Counted from the stretch's first letter, positions 17,420 through 27,962 are shown. The stretch: DNA of 64,000 nt from Pectinatus sp. (GCA_020025135.1 JAHHSQ010000002.1:1-64000); one strand, 5' to 3'. Numbers and translations are program-made. The notes: generated by a model not told the origin, from the letters alone.

Positions 17420-18157
17420 TTGACACGTTTTTATCTTTCTTCACTTTGTCTGGCATTACTACTTTTGTCACCGCATACGGCAGGAGCAACACCATATGCT
17501 AATCGACATCAAGCTGGTAATATGCCCCCCCAGAAAATAACTAGACATATCCCTACGGAAAGCGAAGAAGTAACATCTTCATTCTCATCTAAAATTAAGG
17601 CTCTCATCGCGGAATATAATGCCAAGGACAACGAATCCTATATCATTGACAGCGATTCTATTTTAGGCCATGCGGTTGCTACTCCTGAGCAATGTGTCCG
17701 CTATCTTTTAGAAAATAATCCACGCCCTGACATTTCTGTTTCTCCCTCCCAATTGGTTGATTATTATTATGAGGAGGGCAATAGAGAGGGCGTTCGGCCT
17801 GACGTAGCATTTGCTCAAGCCATTGTCGAAACAGGCTTTTTCCGCTACGGCGGAACAGTTTCTCCAGCCCAAAACAATTATTGTGGTCTGGGAACAACTA
17901 GCGCCGTAGTAAAAGGTGCTCATTTTTCTTCTTCCCTTTTGGGGGTACGTGCACATATTCAACACCTCTTAGCCTATGCTTCTACCCGCTCTCCCCGTGA
18001 AGCCATTGTCGACCCGCGCTATCATTTGGTTCGCAATGCTTACGGCACTCGTTATCTGCGCACATGGCAAGATTTAAACGGCAAGTGGGCTGTACCAGGT
18101 AGAACCTACGGTCAAAATATTTTAAGAGTTTATGAAGGTATCCTAAATACAAAATAA
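17420..18157 (+). CDS. Secreted glucosaminidase-domain peptidoglycan hydrolase
   Basis: 245 aa. A signal peptide (LSSLCLALLLLSPHTAGA) is followed by a low-complexity linker and a GH73-type glucosaminidase domain (about residues 110-245): LVDYYYEEGNREGVRPDVAFAQAIVETGFF with the catalytic Glu, then QNNYCGLGTT and GVRAHIQHLLAYAS, and YLRTWQDLNGKWAVPG. It should cleave the glycan backbone of peptidoglycan in the periplasm. The start is a TTG with no obvious Shine-Dalgarno, just after a structured leader, suggesting control at translation. Confidence 0.88.
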   Translation: MTRFYLSSLCLALLLLSPHTAGATPYANRHQAGNMPPQKITRHIPTESEEVTSSFSSKIKALIAEYNAKDNESYIIDSDSILGHAVATPEQCVRYLLENNPRPDISVSPSQLVDYYYEEGNREGVRPDVAFAQAIVETGFFRYGGTVSPAQNNYCGLGTTSAVVKGAHFSSSLLGVRAHIQHLLAYASTRSPREAIVDPRYHLVRNAYGTRYLRTWQDLNGKWAVPGRTYGQNILRVYEGILNTK

Positions 18158-18205
18158 TTTCTTCTCTTGGAAGGACCGTTTACGGTCGAGAAGGAACAAT
18201 GTATA

Positions 18206-18241
18206 AAATAAGAGAACACTTTTATAGTGTTCTCTTATTTT
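18206..18241 (+). terminator. Terminator after glucosaminidase gene
   Basis: Perfect 15-bp stem AAATAAGAGAACACT / AGTGTTCTCTTATTT with a 5-nt loop, followed by T residues. Confidence 0.88.
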
Positions 18242-18248
18242 TATGCCT

Positions 18249-18287
18249 AAAAAAGGCTGTATAAAATGAAATTCATTTTATACAGCC
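18249..18287 (-). terminator. Minus-strand terminator (long perfect palindrome)
   Basis: A 33-bp near-perfect inverted repeat, GGCTGTATAAAATGAA with TTCATTTTATACAGCC. On the minus strand it is followed by T6, so it should terminate the rbs operon and any transcript from repeat copy 2, whose 3' end lies 26 bp upstream of it. Confidence 0.8.
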
Positions 18288-18313
18288 AATTTATCGATTA
18301 TATTTTATCAGCA

Positions 18314-18445
18314 TTGACATACTCCCCACGGCTAAAGCCGAGGGATTCTGGGATATTAGCGAACCTTGCCTACTGAAATAGCAGGTCTTACGAGTTCTCT
18401 CCACAATGGACAATGCCCTGCCCATTTTTATGATTAGATTTGTAT
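18314..18445 (-). repeat. Structured repeat copy 2 (IS200/IS605 right-end / guide-RNA-like)
   Basis: 132 bp, same orientation as the other copies. Minus strand: starts ATACAAATCTAATCATAAA, contains the CGGCTTTAGCCG hairpin and ends GTATGTCAA. The flank before the start is TAAT, not TTAC as in copies 3 and 4. No open transposase gene is attached. The rest of 18446-18559 holds nothing recognisable. Confidence 0.82.
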
Positions 18446-18559
18446 ATTATCTTGCTCATGTCTATATGACAACATACAGATATATAAGCAACTATATACT
18501 ATAATTAACCTTCAATTACTTACGCAAATTCGGTGAATATGCCTTATCAGCAGTAAAAT

Positions 18560-19465
18560 TTATTTTGCTTCTTTGGTAATTAATTTCAGACCAACAGCGA
18601 TTTTAGGTTCTACTTTTTCGCCTTTAATAATCTTCATAGCGGTTTCGATACCGAGTTGTCCCATCAATTCTGGGCGCTGAGCAATTGTAGCAGCTAAACT
18701 GCCGTTTTCAACGGCTTTTTTGCCTTCATCGGTGCCATCAAAACCAACTATCAAGATATGTTTTCCAGCACTCTTAACAGCCTGAATAGCGCCTAAAGCC
18801 ATTTCATCATTCTGAGCGAAGATAGCTTTAATGCCAGGATGAGCCTGTAAAATATTCTGAGCAACATTCATGCCTTTGGTACGGTCAAAATCAGCAGATT
18901 GTTTTGCCACCAAATCAAGTTCTTTCTTGGCAATTTTATCAAATCCTTCTCCACGTTCACGAGCAGCGGAAGAACCAGGAATACCTTCTAATTCAGCAAC
19001 TTTAGCATTTTTTCCTAAGCGTTTAATGATGTAATCTGCAGCCATTTCTCCACCTTTGACATTATCGGAAGCAATAGCACAAGCGACTTGACCTTCTTGA
19101 GCCATACGGTCAATGGTGATAACTGGAATCTTTGCCTTATTTGCAGCCTTTACAGAAGCAGATATTGCGGAAGAATCCACTGGATTAATGATTAAAACAG
19201 AAACTTTGCTCTGAATCAAATCAGAAATGTCGTTTGCTTGTTTAGCAGGGTCATTTTGAGCATCGACAATTTTTACTTTTACACCTAATTTTTTAGCTTC
19301 TTTTTCTACGCCTTCCTTAACAGAAACGAAGAATGGATTGTTCAATGTAGAAATAGAAAAACCAATCGTTGGTTCATTTTTAGCTTCTTCGGTTTTATTT
19401 GAGCCACAACCGCCGATAAAAGCCATCATTGCAACTAAAGATAAGAGCAGAAACAGTTTTTTCAT
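18560..19465 (-). CDS. rbsB: Ribose ABC transporter substrate-binding lipoprotein
   Basis: 301 aa. The signal KLFLLLSLVAMMAFIGGC ends in an IGGC lipobox. The mature protein is a type I periplasmic binding fold of the RbsB class: IGFSISTLNNPFFVSVKEGVE, VKIVDAQNDPAKQANDI, ARERGEGF and NDEMALGAIQAVK, with VGFDGTDEGKKAV. It delivers ribose to RbsAC. It is the last gene of rbsKDACB, 11 bp after rbsC. Confidence 0.93.
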   Translation of the reverse strand: MKKLFLLLSLVAMMAFIGGCGSNKTEEAKNEPTIGFSISTLNNPFFVSVKEGVEKEAKKLGVKVKIVDAQNDPAKQANDISDLIQSKVSVLIINPVDSSAISASVKAANKAKIPVITIDRMAQEGQVACAIASDNVKGGEMAADYIIKRLGKNAKVAELEGIPGSSAARERGEGFDKIAKKELDLVAKQSADFDRTKGMNVAQNILQAHPGIKAIFAQNDEMALGAIQAVKSAGKHILIVGFDGTDEGKKAVENGSLAATIAQRPELMGQLGIETAMKIIKGEKVEPKIAVGLKLITKEAK

Positions 19466-19476
19466 GAGAAACTCCT

Positions 19477-20406
19477 TTAATGATTTTTGCGGTCTACCAA
19501 TACCGCGAGCAATATGACAATACCTTTTACTACTTGCTGATAAAAACTAGAAACATTCAATATGTTAAGACCATTAGTGAGTGTACCAATAATCAAAGCA
19601 CCTATGATAGTGCCGACAATCTTACCACGCCCACCAGACAAGCTTGTGCCACCTAAAACGACAGCAGCGATAGCATCCAATTCATATCCAGTACCAGCTG
19701 TCGGTTGGGCAGAATTCAAACGTGAGGTAATGATAGCAGCTGCAATAGCACAGAGGAAACCAGTAATAGCATAGGCAAATATCTTGACGCGATTTATCTT
19801 TATCCCAGCAATAAAGCTGACCTTCTCACTGCCACCAACAGCATAAGTATAACGCCCCAAGGGAGTTTTTTGCAGGACAAAACAGAGAATACCAAAAGCA
19901 ACAAACATGGTGATAGCTGGCACAGGAACTCCCATCACACTGCCAGCACCAAAGCCATGGAAAATCTCACTATTAGTCAAATTGCTGATTGGATTACCAC
20001 CAGTAAATATCAACGTGGCCCCTCTGTAAATAGTCATCGTCGCCAAAGTGGCGATAAAAGGCGCTACCTTGCCATAGGTGATAATAAGTCCATTGATAGC
20101 TCCCAAAACAATGCCAATAATACCGGCTACCAACAAGGCCACCGCTGGATTCATCCCGCCCTTAATCATGGCCGCTAAAAAAACGCCGCATAAAGCTAAA
20201 ATAGAGCCAACTGACAAATCTATCCCACCAGTAATGATGACAAAGGTCATGCCAAAAGCGATAATCGCGTTAATAGAAACTTGTCGCAACAAGTTCATCA
20301 AATTGGATGGTTCCAAAAAATCTATATTGAGGATAGAAATTAAAATGAACAAAGCTATTAGTCCAATTAAAGGTCCCATCTTGACTAATATTTCTTTTAT
20401 TTTCAT
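19477..20406 (-). CDS. rbsC: Ribose ABC transporter permease
   Basis: 309 aa, about 8-10 membrane helices. Typical RbsC features include NLLRQVSINAIIAFGMTFVIITGGIDLSVGS near the N-terminus and the EAA-like ELDAIAAVVLGGTSLSGGRGK. It forms the membrane channel for ribose with RbsA. It is separated from rbsA by 88 bp with no gene. Confidence 0.94.
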   Translation of the reverse strand: MKIKEILVKMGPLIGLIALFILISILNIDFLEPSNLMNLLRQVSINAIIAFGMTFVIITGGIDLSVGSILALCGVFLAAMIKGGMNPAVALLVAGIIGIVLGAINGLIITYGKVAPFIATLATMTIYRGATLIFTGGNPISNLTNSEIFHGFGAGSVMGVPVPAITMFVAFGILCFVLQKTPLGRYTYAVGGSEKVSFIAGIKINRVKIFAYAITGFLCAIAAAIITSRLNSAQPTAGTGYELDAIAAVVLGGTSLSGGRGKIVGTIIGALIIGTLTNGLNILNVSSFYQQVVKGIVILLAVLVDRKNH

Positions 20407-20494
20407 GAATTTATTTTTGCTACAAGGCGACTTGGCACTAAAGTGCCGTCTGTACAGTGTAGTTACTCCTTTTCTGTATAAAATATTATCTTAC

Positions 20495-21976
20495 TTAAAT
20501 ACCACCAGTTGCCAAGGTAATGATGCGTTCCTGTGTAGCCTCTTCCTTGGTAAGAATTCCAGCCAATTTTCCCTCATGCACAACCATGACACGGTCACTC
20601 ATGCCAATGATTTCTGGCAGTTCTGAGGAAACCATGATAATGGAAACTCCCTGTGCTGTCAGTTCATTCATCAAATCGTAAATATCGCGTTTAGCTCCCA
20701 CATCGATACCGCGAGTCGGTTCGTCCATGATAAGAATGCGCGGATTAAGACCAATCCACTTAGCCAAAACAACTTTCTGTTGATTTCCGCCAGACAGCGC
20801 CTTGACTGGTAAAAAGAGAGAATGCGCTTTTATTCCCAACTTACCAAAAAGATGGCGCGTAAATTCGTGTTCCTTCTTATCGCGAATGACCACGCCAGGG
20901 CAAAACGATTCTACATTAGGCAAAGCGATATTGTCATTGATAGAAAAATCTAAAATAAGACCTTCCGACTTTCTATCTTCTGTGACAAAACCAATTCCGG
21001 CAGCGATGGCATCAGATGGTTTCTTAATACATATTTCTTGACCATCCAGATAAATCTTACCGCCATCTTTCTTATCCAAACCAAATACAGTGCGCATAAT
21101 TTCTGTTCGTCCTGCTCCCATCAGACCAGAAACACCCAAAATTTCTCCCTTGCGCAAATCAAAAGATACCGTCGTGTGCAGGGTTTTCGGTTGCAATTCC
21201 TTCACTTCTAATAGCACTTTACCTGGCTTATTAGAACGTTGCGGATAATATTCCGTAATAGAGCGACCAACCATATCTTTAACAATGCCCTCTATCGTGG
21301 CCTCAGCTATTTTTTTCGTACTAACCAACTTGCCATCGCGCATGACACTGACGACATTACATTCACTGAATACCTCTTCCATGCGGTGTGAAATGTAGAT
21401 AATAGCCACGCCACGTGCCTGCATACTTTTCATCACCTTAAAGAGTGTTTTTGTTTCTCTCTCTGTCAGAGCAGCCGTCGGTTCATCCATAATGACGACT
21501 TTGGCATGCAACATGACTACGCGCACAATCTCTGTCAGCTGTTGCTGACCAATGGAACATTCACTCGCCAATTTATCCAAAGGCAACGTAATATGTAAAT
21601 CAGCACACAACTTTTCTGCTTTTTCTCGCATCGCCTTCTTATTCAAACAGCCAAAGCTATTTTTAATGGGGCGTGTCAGAAATAAATTCTCTAAAATAGT
21701 CAAATTCGGCCAAATATTCAATTCTTGGTGAATAAAGGCGATGCCATTATCTTCAGCCTGACGGGCGTTTTTAAAATTAATCTCTTCTCCGTCAATCAAA
21801 ATTTTACCGCCATTAGCCTTGTGAATGCCAGTTAAAATATTCATCAATGTAGATTTACCAGCACCATTTTCTCCCATTAAGGCATGTACTTGCCCAGATT
21901 CTACCGTAAAATTTACCCCCGACAGAACCTGATTTTCACCAAAAGACTTGGAAATTTGGGACATCTCAATTTTCAT
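20495..21976 (-). CDS. rbsA: Ribose ABC transporter ATP-binding protein
   Basis: 493 aa with two ABC domains. The first has Walker A GENGAGKSTLMNILTG, signature CSIGQQQLTEIVR and Walker B VVIMDEPTAAL. The second has a degenerate P-loop (GLMGAGRTEIMR), signature LSGGNQQKVVLAKW and ILIMDEPTRGID. This asymmetric pattern is normal for sugar importers of the RbsA/MglA class. It lies between rbsD and rbsC. Confidence 0.95.
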   Translation of the reverse strand: MKIEMSQISKSFGENQVLSGVNFTVESGQVHALMGENGAGKSTLMNILTGIHKANGGKILIDGEEINFKNARQAEDNGIAFIHQELNIWPNLTILENLFLTRPIKNSFGCLNKKAMREKAEKLCADLHITLPLDKLASECSIGQQQLTEIVRVVMLHAKVVIMDEPTAALTERETKTLFKVMKSMQARGVAIIYISHRMEEVFSECNVVSVMRDGKLVSTKKIAEATIEGIVKDMVGRSITEYYPQRSNKPGKVLLEVKELQPKTLHTTVSFDLRKGEILGVSGLMGAGRTEIMRTVFGLDKKDGGKIYLDGQEICIKKPSDAIAAGIGFVTEDRKSEGLILDFSINDNIALPNVESFCPGVVIRDKKEHEFTRHLFGKLGIKAHSLFLPVKALSGGNQQKVVLAKWIGLNPRILIMDEPTRGIDVGAKRDIYDLMNELTAQGVSIIMVSSELPEIIGMSDRVMVVHEGKLAGILTKEEATQERIITLATGGI

Positions 21977-21994
21977 TAACTCTGCCTCTTCTAT

Positions 21995-22402
21995 TTATTT
22001 TGCAAAAACACAGCCAGACTGCAAAATGACATTGGCATATGGTGTTGCCTCACCTGTGCGAATAATCGCCTTCACATGTTCGCTCGCTTTTTTCAATTCT
22101 GCGTGCGATACCTCTTGCCAGGTAATGTCTTTGGGGTCATAAATATCCGCCAAAGCAGTACGTAAAGCTGTATTTTCCTGCGCCATTTCCGTGGCCACAA
22201 ACAATTTTTCTGCCTTAAAATGAGGCGCTAAAGCGCGCACTACCTCTACAAAACTAGGTACGCCAAATTCTATCGCCAAATCTATCTTTTCCACACCGCT
22301 TGGAATAGGCAATCCACAATCGGCAATCATGATAGTATCGGTGTGACCCATATCAGCTACTACTTTAGCAATATGGCTATTTAAAATTCCACCTCTTTGC
22401 AC
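21995..22402 (-). CDS. rbsD: D-ribose pyranase
   Basis: 135 aa, normal length. RbsD interconverts pyranose and furanose forms of ribose so ribokinase can use it. It begins QRGGILNSHIAKVVADMGHTD with the catalytic His, and the C-terminus has the family's IIRTGEATPYANVILQSG. The GTG start overlaps the rbsK stop by one base, with GGAGG upstream, so translation is coupled. Confidence 0.94.
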   Translation of the reverse strand: MQRGGILNSHIAKVVADMGHTDTIMIADCGLPIPSGVEKIDLAIEFGVPSFVEVVRALAPHFKAEKLFVATEMAQENTALRTALADIYDPKDITWQEVSHAELKKASEHVKAIIRTGEATPYANVILQSGCVFAK

Positions 22403-23283
22403 TATTTGAGCACCTCCCTAACTGCTTCTAAATGAGGCATACCACCTTGTGCCCCCAATTTTTGTACCGAAAGGGAAGCGGCTGCATTGCCAAAGCGAAT
22501 ACTACTTTCTAAATCTTGTCCTTGTAATATAGCTGCTGCAAAAGCGCCGTTAAAAGTATCACCAGCACCAGTAGTATCTACTGCTTCTACACGATAAGCT
22601 GGTGCTGTTTTAATGCCATCTTGCCAATAGGCGACGCCTTGTGCTCCTTGCGTGACTAATAAACGGCCTTTCCCTCGTTGTAAGGCCGCTTCTAAATTCA
22701 ATCCTGGATAAAGCAACTCCAATTCATGCTCATTGGGCGTAATGTAACGAACTTTATCGAGATAAACTTCCGCCAAACTGAGCATCGGTGCTGGATTAAG
22801 CAAGACATCAATATGCTCTTTGTCACATCTATCAATGATGTACTGTATCGTCGGCAACGGAATTTCATTTTGCAAAAGTACTAAATCGGCATCTGCTATG
22901 CCATGCCAAATAGATTCTATATAAGATACAGTAACTGCATTGTTTGCTCCTCGCATCACGATAATGCTATTATCGCCATCTGCTAAAGTAATGTATGCAG
23001 TTCCCGTATGCTCATCTGGCAACTCTGCCAAATAAGCCACGTTAATTCCTTCTCGCGACAAATTCTCTCGTATCATTTCACCATACATATCCGAACCGAT
23101 ACAACCAACCATGTATACAGTAGCTCCTAATCTGGCTGCAGCTACCGCCTGATTAGCTCCCTTACCACCAGGAGAAATGTGAATATCAGTGCCAATAACT
23201 GTTTCTCCCTGAGCGGGGCGGTGCGGAGTAATCAGAGTTATGTCCATAGAACAACTGCCGATTACTGCCATTTTTTTCTTCAT
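22402..23283 (-). CDS. rbsK: Ribokinase
   Basis: 293 aa PfkB-family kinase. It phosphorylates ribose to ribose-5-phosphate, feeding the pentose phosphate pathway and PRPP synthesis (prs is also in this window). Signatures are GGKGANQAVAAARLGA near residue 40 and the C-terminal VDTTGAGDTFNGAFAAAI with the catalytic Asp. It is the first gene of rbsKDACB; no rbsR is present in the window. Confidence 0.95.
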   Translation of the reverse strand: MKKKMAVIGSCSMDITLITPHRPAQGETVIGTDIHISPGGKGANQAVAAARLGATVYMVGCIGSDMYGEMIRENLSREGINVAYLAELPDEHTGTAYITLADGDNSIIVMRGANNAVTVSYIESIWHGIADADLVLLQNEIPLPTIQYIIDRCDKEHIDVLLNPAPMLSLAEVYLDKVRYITPNEHELELLYPGLNLEAALQRGKGRLLVTQGAQGVAYWQDGIKTAPAYRVEAVDTTGAGDTFNGAFAAAILQGQDLESSIRFGNAAASLSVQKLGAQGGMPHLEAVREVLK

Positions 23284-23347
23284 ATTTCACCATTTCTTTT
23301 CTATATTGTCTATCTAATATCATTTATCAATATCTTATTTTGATGAG

Positions 23348-23377
23348 ATTATAACACAAAATATATTTTAAATTCAA
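23348..23377 (-). promoter_or_regulatory. Promoter of the rbs operon
   Basis: Minus strand: TTGAAT (23377-23372), 18-bp spacer, perfect TATAAT (23353-23348), about 65 bp upstream of the rbsK ATG. No clear LacI-type operator was seen. Confidence 0.7.
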
Positions 23378-23386
23378 GATTCTTTA

Positions 23387-26300
23387 TTAACAACCTACAA
23401 ATTCTATTTCACTACCATGTTCCGCTTTTTTGGTCACTTTAATTTGTCTATCAATGCGTTGCCTTAAACTATCCACATGCGAAATAATACCGATAAGTTT
23501 GTTACCCTCTACCAATGAATACAGCACATTAATGGCTTGGTTTAACGATTCCGCATCTAAAGAACCAAAGCCTTCATCAATAAACATAGTATCTAAACTT
23601 ACTCCTCCAGCAGCCTCTTGAATTTCATCTGCCAACCCTAAAGCCAAGGCTAAGGAAGCTTTAAAAGATTCTCCTCCCGACAAAGTACTAACCGGTCTTT
23701 CTGTATTATTGTAGTGGTCTAACACAAGCAAATCCAATCCACTTTGACTGCGCATATTTTCGGAGGTGGAACGCTTTAATTCATACTGGTTATTGCTCAT
23801 CTTTAAAAAACGCACATTGGCCCGCTGTAAAACCCGCTCAAAATAAAACATCTGCATATAAGTTTCCAATGTTATTTTGCTCTTTCCCGCTTGTGTACCA
23901 TTTAAAGTCTTGGCCAACTGGCTTTGCCATTGATATTGTTTTTCTAACCTAGTTTCTTCTTCCGTAGCTTTTTGCAGGGCTCGGTATAATTCTGTGTTGT
24001 ATTGCCAATTCTGTCTTAAGTTTATTTCTCGCTCACGCATCGCTTGTAAATCAGCTATTAACTTGCTTTTTTCGGCCTGTAAAACAGCAAAATCTAAAAC
24101 AACTTCTGTATTTAATTGTTTCTTTAATTTTTCCAACAGCAAACTTTGTTGTGCTATCTGTCGCTCATTTTCTTCCCAAGCTTCCTTAGTAAGCTGATAA
24201 TCTTGCGTTAGCTTTTCCTTGCGCTGTTGCAATTCTGCAATCCGTTCTTGCAATTTTTGCGGTTCTCTATAGTGAATCTGTGCCATTAATTCTCGTTCTG
24301 CCTCTTGCCTACTTTCCCATTCTACCTTTTTAGTCAAATATTCCCTCTGACAATCTTGTAATTGTTCTTGTTTCGCAGTTATATCTTTTTTTAAGGCTTC
24401 CCCCATCTGCAAACGCTGCTGAGCTTCCTTCTTAGTTTTTTCTGCTTTAGAAATAGCGAGTTGCAACTCCTCTTCTTTTTGCAATAATTCCTCTTTACGC
24501 TGCTTTGCTTTTTCTAATATAGTAACCCCCCAGCGCCCTTCTCGTGCTAGGTCTGGCCATACCATTTTACCGCGTGTAAACAATCTATCCAATAATATTT
24601 GGCTTGATAAAATAAATGATACTTAATTTTATCTCCCCAATATCACGTTCATGCTAGCTCGCCAATGCCAACACAGTCTTACCTTTCAGTAGACCTCTCA
24701 TGCTTTCACATGAGTGCAGACTATATCTTCACCCTACCTTATGTGGCAGGGGCAGTATTTTTCTTCCGCCCTTCGCTTGCGGTTTTACTCTCCCTCGAGG
24801 AGATAGTCGTTGAAGGTTTCCCATTCTCTTTACAAAGATTAGGGATTTCCCTGCTAAACACCCATTTTTTAGTACTTAGGACGCCTGACCTTTGCCGTCA
24901 CAACGCTTTTTTTCACCATATACTATCCTTACATTTTTTTCGCTTTCGCACCATTCAGCTTGCCTTTTCAAGCTACTGTTTAGGGGTAAGGCTTTAGGGA
25001 TTAAAAGCAATTAACACTGCGTTTACACCCCTTACGAGGTATAAAGGGCTTTGCTCTCATCTTACTGAGCAGATTACCCAAAGACCTTTTCTTTCACCGA
25101 TAAAATTATTGACCTTTTTACTCAAGCTCTGTAATGTATTCTCTTCCTTTTCTTTACTCTTTTTCAGAGTTTCTAATTGTTCTTTACTAGGCACCATCTG
25201 CGGTAAACTAGCTAAGTGAGGGTGTTCCAAAGAGCCACAGACGGGACAGGCCTCATTTTCTAACAAAGTACTTGCCAAAATACCAGCCTGCGCATCTAAG
25301 TAGCTTCTTTCCAAATGATTGTACTCTGCACGCTTTTTATCCACAACCATTTGTTGCTGTTGATATTTTTTCTGTTCTTCCTTGATTTTTTTCTCTAAAT
25401 TACTGCCACGCAAGGCTTCCAACCGCAATAACTCTATTTTCTCTTTTTCTTCAGTTAATTGGTGCATATTATTTTTATATTGTTCTAACAAGATGAGATT
25501 TTTTTGCAATTTATCGCCTAATTGCTCTAATTCTGCCAATGTCTTTAATTGCTTCGTTAAGTCAATTTCTAACTTTTTCTCACTTTCTTGCAAAACCTTC
25601 ATTCTTTGCACCTCAGTCGCCATTTCGGCGCGCAAAGCGACCAATTTTTGACAATAATCATCTTCTTTTCTTAACTCTCGAATGTGAATAACTAAGGGCT
25701 CATATTCAGCTTGGTATTTTTTCGCTAATGCCTCGGCTCGTGCTTTTAAACTCGGCCTCTTTTTATCATAAATCAATAAATAATTTTCAGCCTGCTCCAT
25801 CTCCTGCCGAACAATTTTTTGAGTCTCTGCTTTTCCATACAAGATATTATTTTTTTCTTGTTGCTTTACTTTAGCTGTTATTTCTTTAGACAAGTTTTCT
25901 AGCGCATGCTGTTTTTTCATTAAATCCATTTCAATAGTCTGCAGTATTTCTGCTCTATTCGGCGTTTCTGGTACAGAAACGGACAAATCCAACATCTGCA
26001 AATAATGCTCAATTTGTAACAGCTGTTTTTCTAAGGCTGTTTTACTTCGTGCTGCTATCTCCTTGACTTGTTCTTGCAACCTTTGGTAGTTATCAGTAGC
26101 AAATAATTTGCGAAATATCTCTCCTTTTTCTTTGGTACTACTCATCAATAATTTTAAAAAATTTCCCTGCGCTAACATTGCAATCTGTGTAAATTGCGCC
26201 TTATCAAGAGAAAGTATTTCCGTAATTTTAGCATTGACTTCTTTTATCCCGCTCCAAGTGATATCACTGTCTAGCAAACGCAAGGAAACCTTACTCGTTT

Positions 26301-26631
26301 CTTCAACTAATTTATCTCCCCGTCGGCTTTTTCGCCAATAAGTAGGATTACGTTTTACTATATATACTCTATCACGATAAGAAAATTTCAATTCTACAAA
26401 TGTGGGCATATCTGCTTTGGCATATAAGCTCCGTAAATTACCACTCTGGCGCAATTCTCCACTCGCTTCTCCATATAGTGCATATACAATGCCGTCAAAA
26501 ATTGTTGTTTTGCCGGCACCGGTATCACCAGTAATCAGATATATTCCCTCTGTGCCTAACCGAGTAAAATCTAATACTACCTTCTCTGGGTACGGACCGA
26601 AAGCTGACATTGTCAATATTAATGGTCGCAT
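23387..26631 (-). CDS. sbcC: Nuclease SbcCD subunit C, interrupted by a group I intron
   Basis: SbcC is the ATPase/coiled-coil partner of SbcD that opens and cuts hairpin and blocked DNA ends. Exon 1 (26631 to about 25081) has MRPLILTMSAFGPY, Walker A TGDTGAGKTTIFDGI, the first coil and the zinc hook CPVCGSLEHPH. Exon 2 (about 24526 to 23387) has the return coil, signature LSGGESFKASLALALGLAD and Walker B MFIDEGFGSLD. Neither half works alone: Walker A and B are on different exons. Joining gives ERKGLVTILEKAKQ across the junction and about 896 aa. Without splicing, translation stops nine codons beyond. The start chosen is Met at 26631, matching homologues; a TTG at 26649 also reads through. 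Confidence 0.88.
24527..25080 (-). ncRNA. Group I intron in sbcC
   Basis: 554 nt, minus strand, no endonuclease gene. Core elements are TTCAACGACTATC (R; the P7 strand GACTA at 24808-24804) and GAAGATATAGTC (S; TAGTC at 24723-24719), which pair to form P7. A P-like segment ending AATCCCTAAAGCC lies upstream. The exact 5' site is ambiguous by about 3 nt (25081 or 25084), because two exon/guide pairings (UCUU with GAGA, or AAAAGGU with GCCCUUU) both keep frame. The 3' site lies in a GGGGGG run ending near 24526. This copy is longer and more diverged than the pth and hisA introns. Confidence 0.85.
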
Positions 26632-26812
26632 AGCATCGCTGTACAACACTCCTCAGATAATATAATCCACTTTCATCACCTTATTCGTCGTGTCGGCAGA
26701 GGAAACAGCTTCCATCCTTTCTCAATGTATTTCCGCCTCGCAATACCTCTGCTCTTTTTAATTTTATCTATAATATTGTCATTAAAAGCTCAATCGCATT
26801 CTCGTCAATTAT

Positions 26813-27949
26813 CTATTCCTTATCTTGCCAAATTTCATCAATCAATTCTGCCAAAAAACTCCTTTGTTCAGCCGATACTTCTAAACCATTTTGTAATTTA
26901 TAAAACTCTTTGACAAAGGACAACGGATTTTTTCGTTGTCCTTTTTGAAGTGGCCGCAATAATGTTTCGCGTTGTAAAATTTTTTCATAACTTAACTGCA
27001 TGATATTTGGATAAATTTGGCGTAGTTTTCCCAAGCATTCTGGAATTTCCACTTCATCCGTCAATATAATCGAAAGATAATCATCTACAGCTGTGCCTCG
27101 ATAATTTTCTACTTTAATTAATTCCTGAAAAGAACCACGCAAAACACGCATATCGCGCTTAGGTATAAGAGGAATTAATTTCAGCTTTAAATCTCCCTTT
27201 TGACCCAACTCTCCTATTACCACTACCTTGTCTTGCCCACATTCAGAAAAAGAATATTTTAAGGGTGTACCGCTATAACGAATATATTCTAATTGTGCCA
27301 ATTTTTGTGGACGATGCAGATGTCCTAGAGCAACATAATCAAAATCTAGAAAATGCTCTACGGAAATGCCATCTAACCCGCCAATATTCAATTCCTCTGA
27401 ATCGCTCGTGCTCGCCCCCACGATAAATTGATGTGCCAATAAAATATTTCGCTCTCTTTCCTGAAGCGACATCTTCTGCACTAAAAAAGCTACGGCTTCA
27501 TCATAACTATGTATTTCTACTTCGGGAAAAAGCTGTTTGACCTGCACGGGCTTACAAAACGGCAATAGATAAATATTGATAGGCCCATATTCATCGGTCA
27601 ACGTGATTGGTCGGAATTCGCGCGTACAGATGGTTTGAAAATAAATGCCCTCTCGGCTAAGTACACCATTAGCAAAAGATAACCTTCCTCCCGAATCGTG
27701 ATTACCACTGATGACAAAGACCTCTTTTTCCCTTTCCCAAAGGGCCATCAAAAACCAATCGAACAATTTAATAGCTTCTACGGGCGGCACAGCAACATCG
27801 TAAATATCACCAGCGATAAAAATTGCTTGCGGCTTTTCAGTATCTATAATAACTAAAATTTTTTGCAAAATATCTGCTTGTTCTTCTAAGAGCGAACATC
27901 CATTCACCCTTTTACCCAAGTGTAAATCTGATAAATGTAAAAAACGCAT
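26813..27949 (-). CDS. sbcD: Nuclease SbcCD subunit D
   Basis: About 378 aa metallophosphoesterase, the nuclease partner of SbcC. Metal-binding motifs in order are MRFLHLSDLHLGK, FIAGDIYD, VISGNHDSGGRL, LLAHQF and ALGHLHRPQ. The start chosen is ATG 27949 with GGAGG 5 nt upstream; reading can extend 11 codons further, but into the terminator of the preceding gene. A 180-bp gap separates it from sbcC, longer than usual. Confidence 0.94.
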   Translation of the reverse strand: MRFLHLSDLHLGKRVNGCSLLEEQADILQKILVIIDTEKPQAIFIAGDIYDVAVPPVEAIKLFDWFLMALWEREKEVFVISGNHDSGGRLSFANGVLSREGIYFQTICTREFRPITLTDEYGPINIYLLPFCKPVQVKQLFPEVEIHSYDEAVAFLVQKMSLQERERNILLAHQFIVGASTSDSEELNIGGLDGISVEHFLDFDYVALGHLHRPQKLAQLEYIRYSGTPLKYSFSECGQDKVVVIGELGQKGDLKLKLIPLIPKRDMRVLRGSFQELIKVENYRGTAVDDYLSIILTDEVEIPECLGKLRQIYPNIMQLSYEKILQRETLLRPLQKGQRKNPLSFVKEFYKLQNGLEVSAEQRSFLAELIDEIWQDKE

Positions 27950-27962
27950 TGCGCCCTCCAAT

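Noticed and set aside
24665..24997. Open frame of 110 codons on the plus strand inside the sbcC insert
   Set aside because: It runs antisense through the group I intron core (R and S elements) and has no ribosome site or family similarity.
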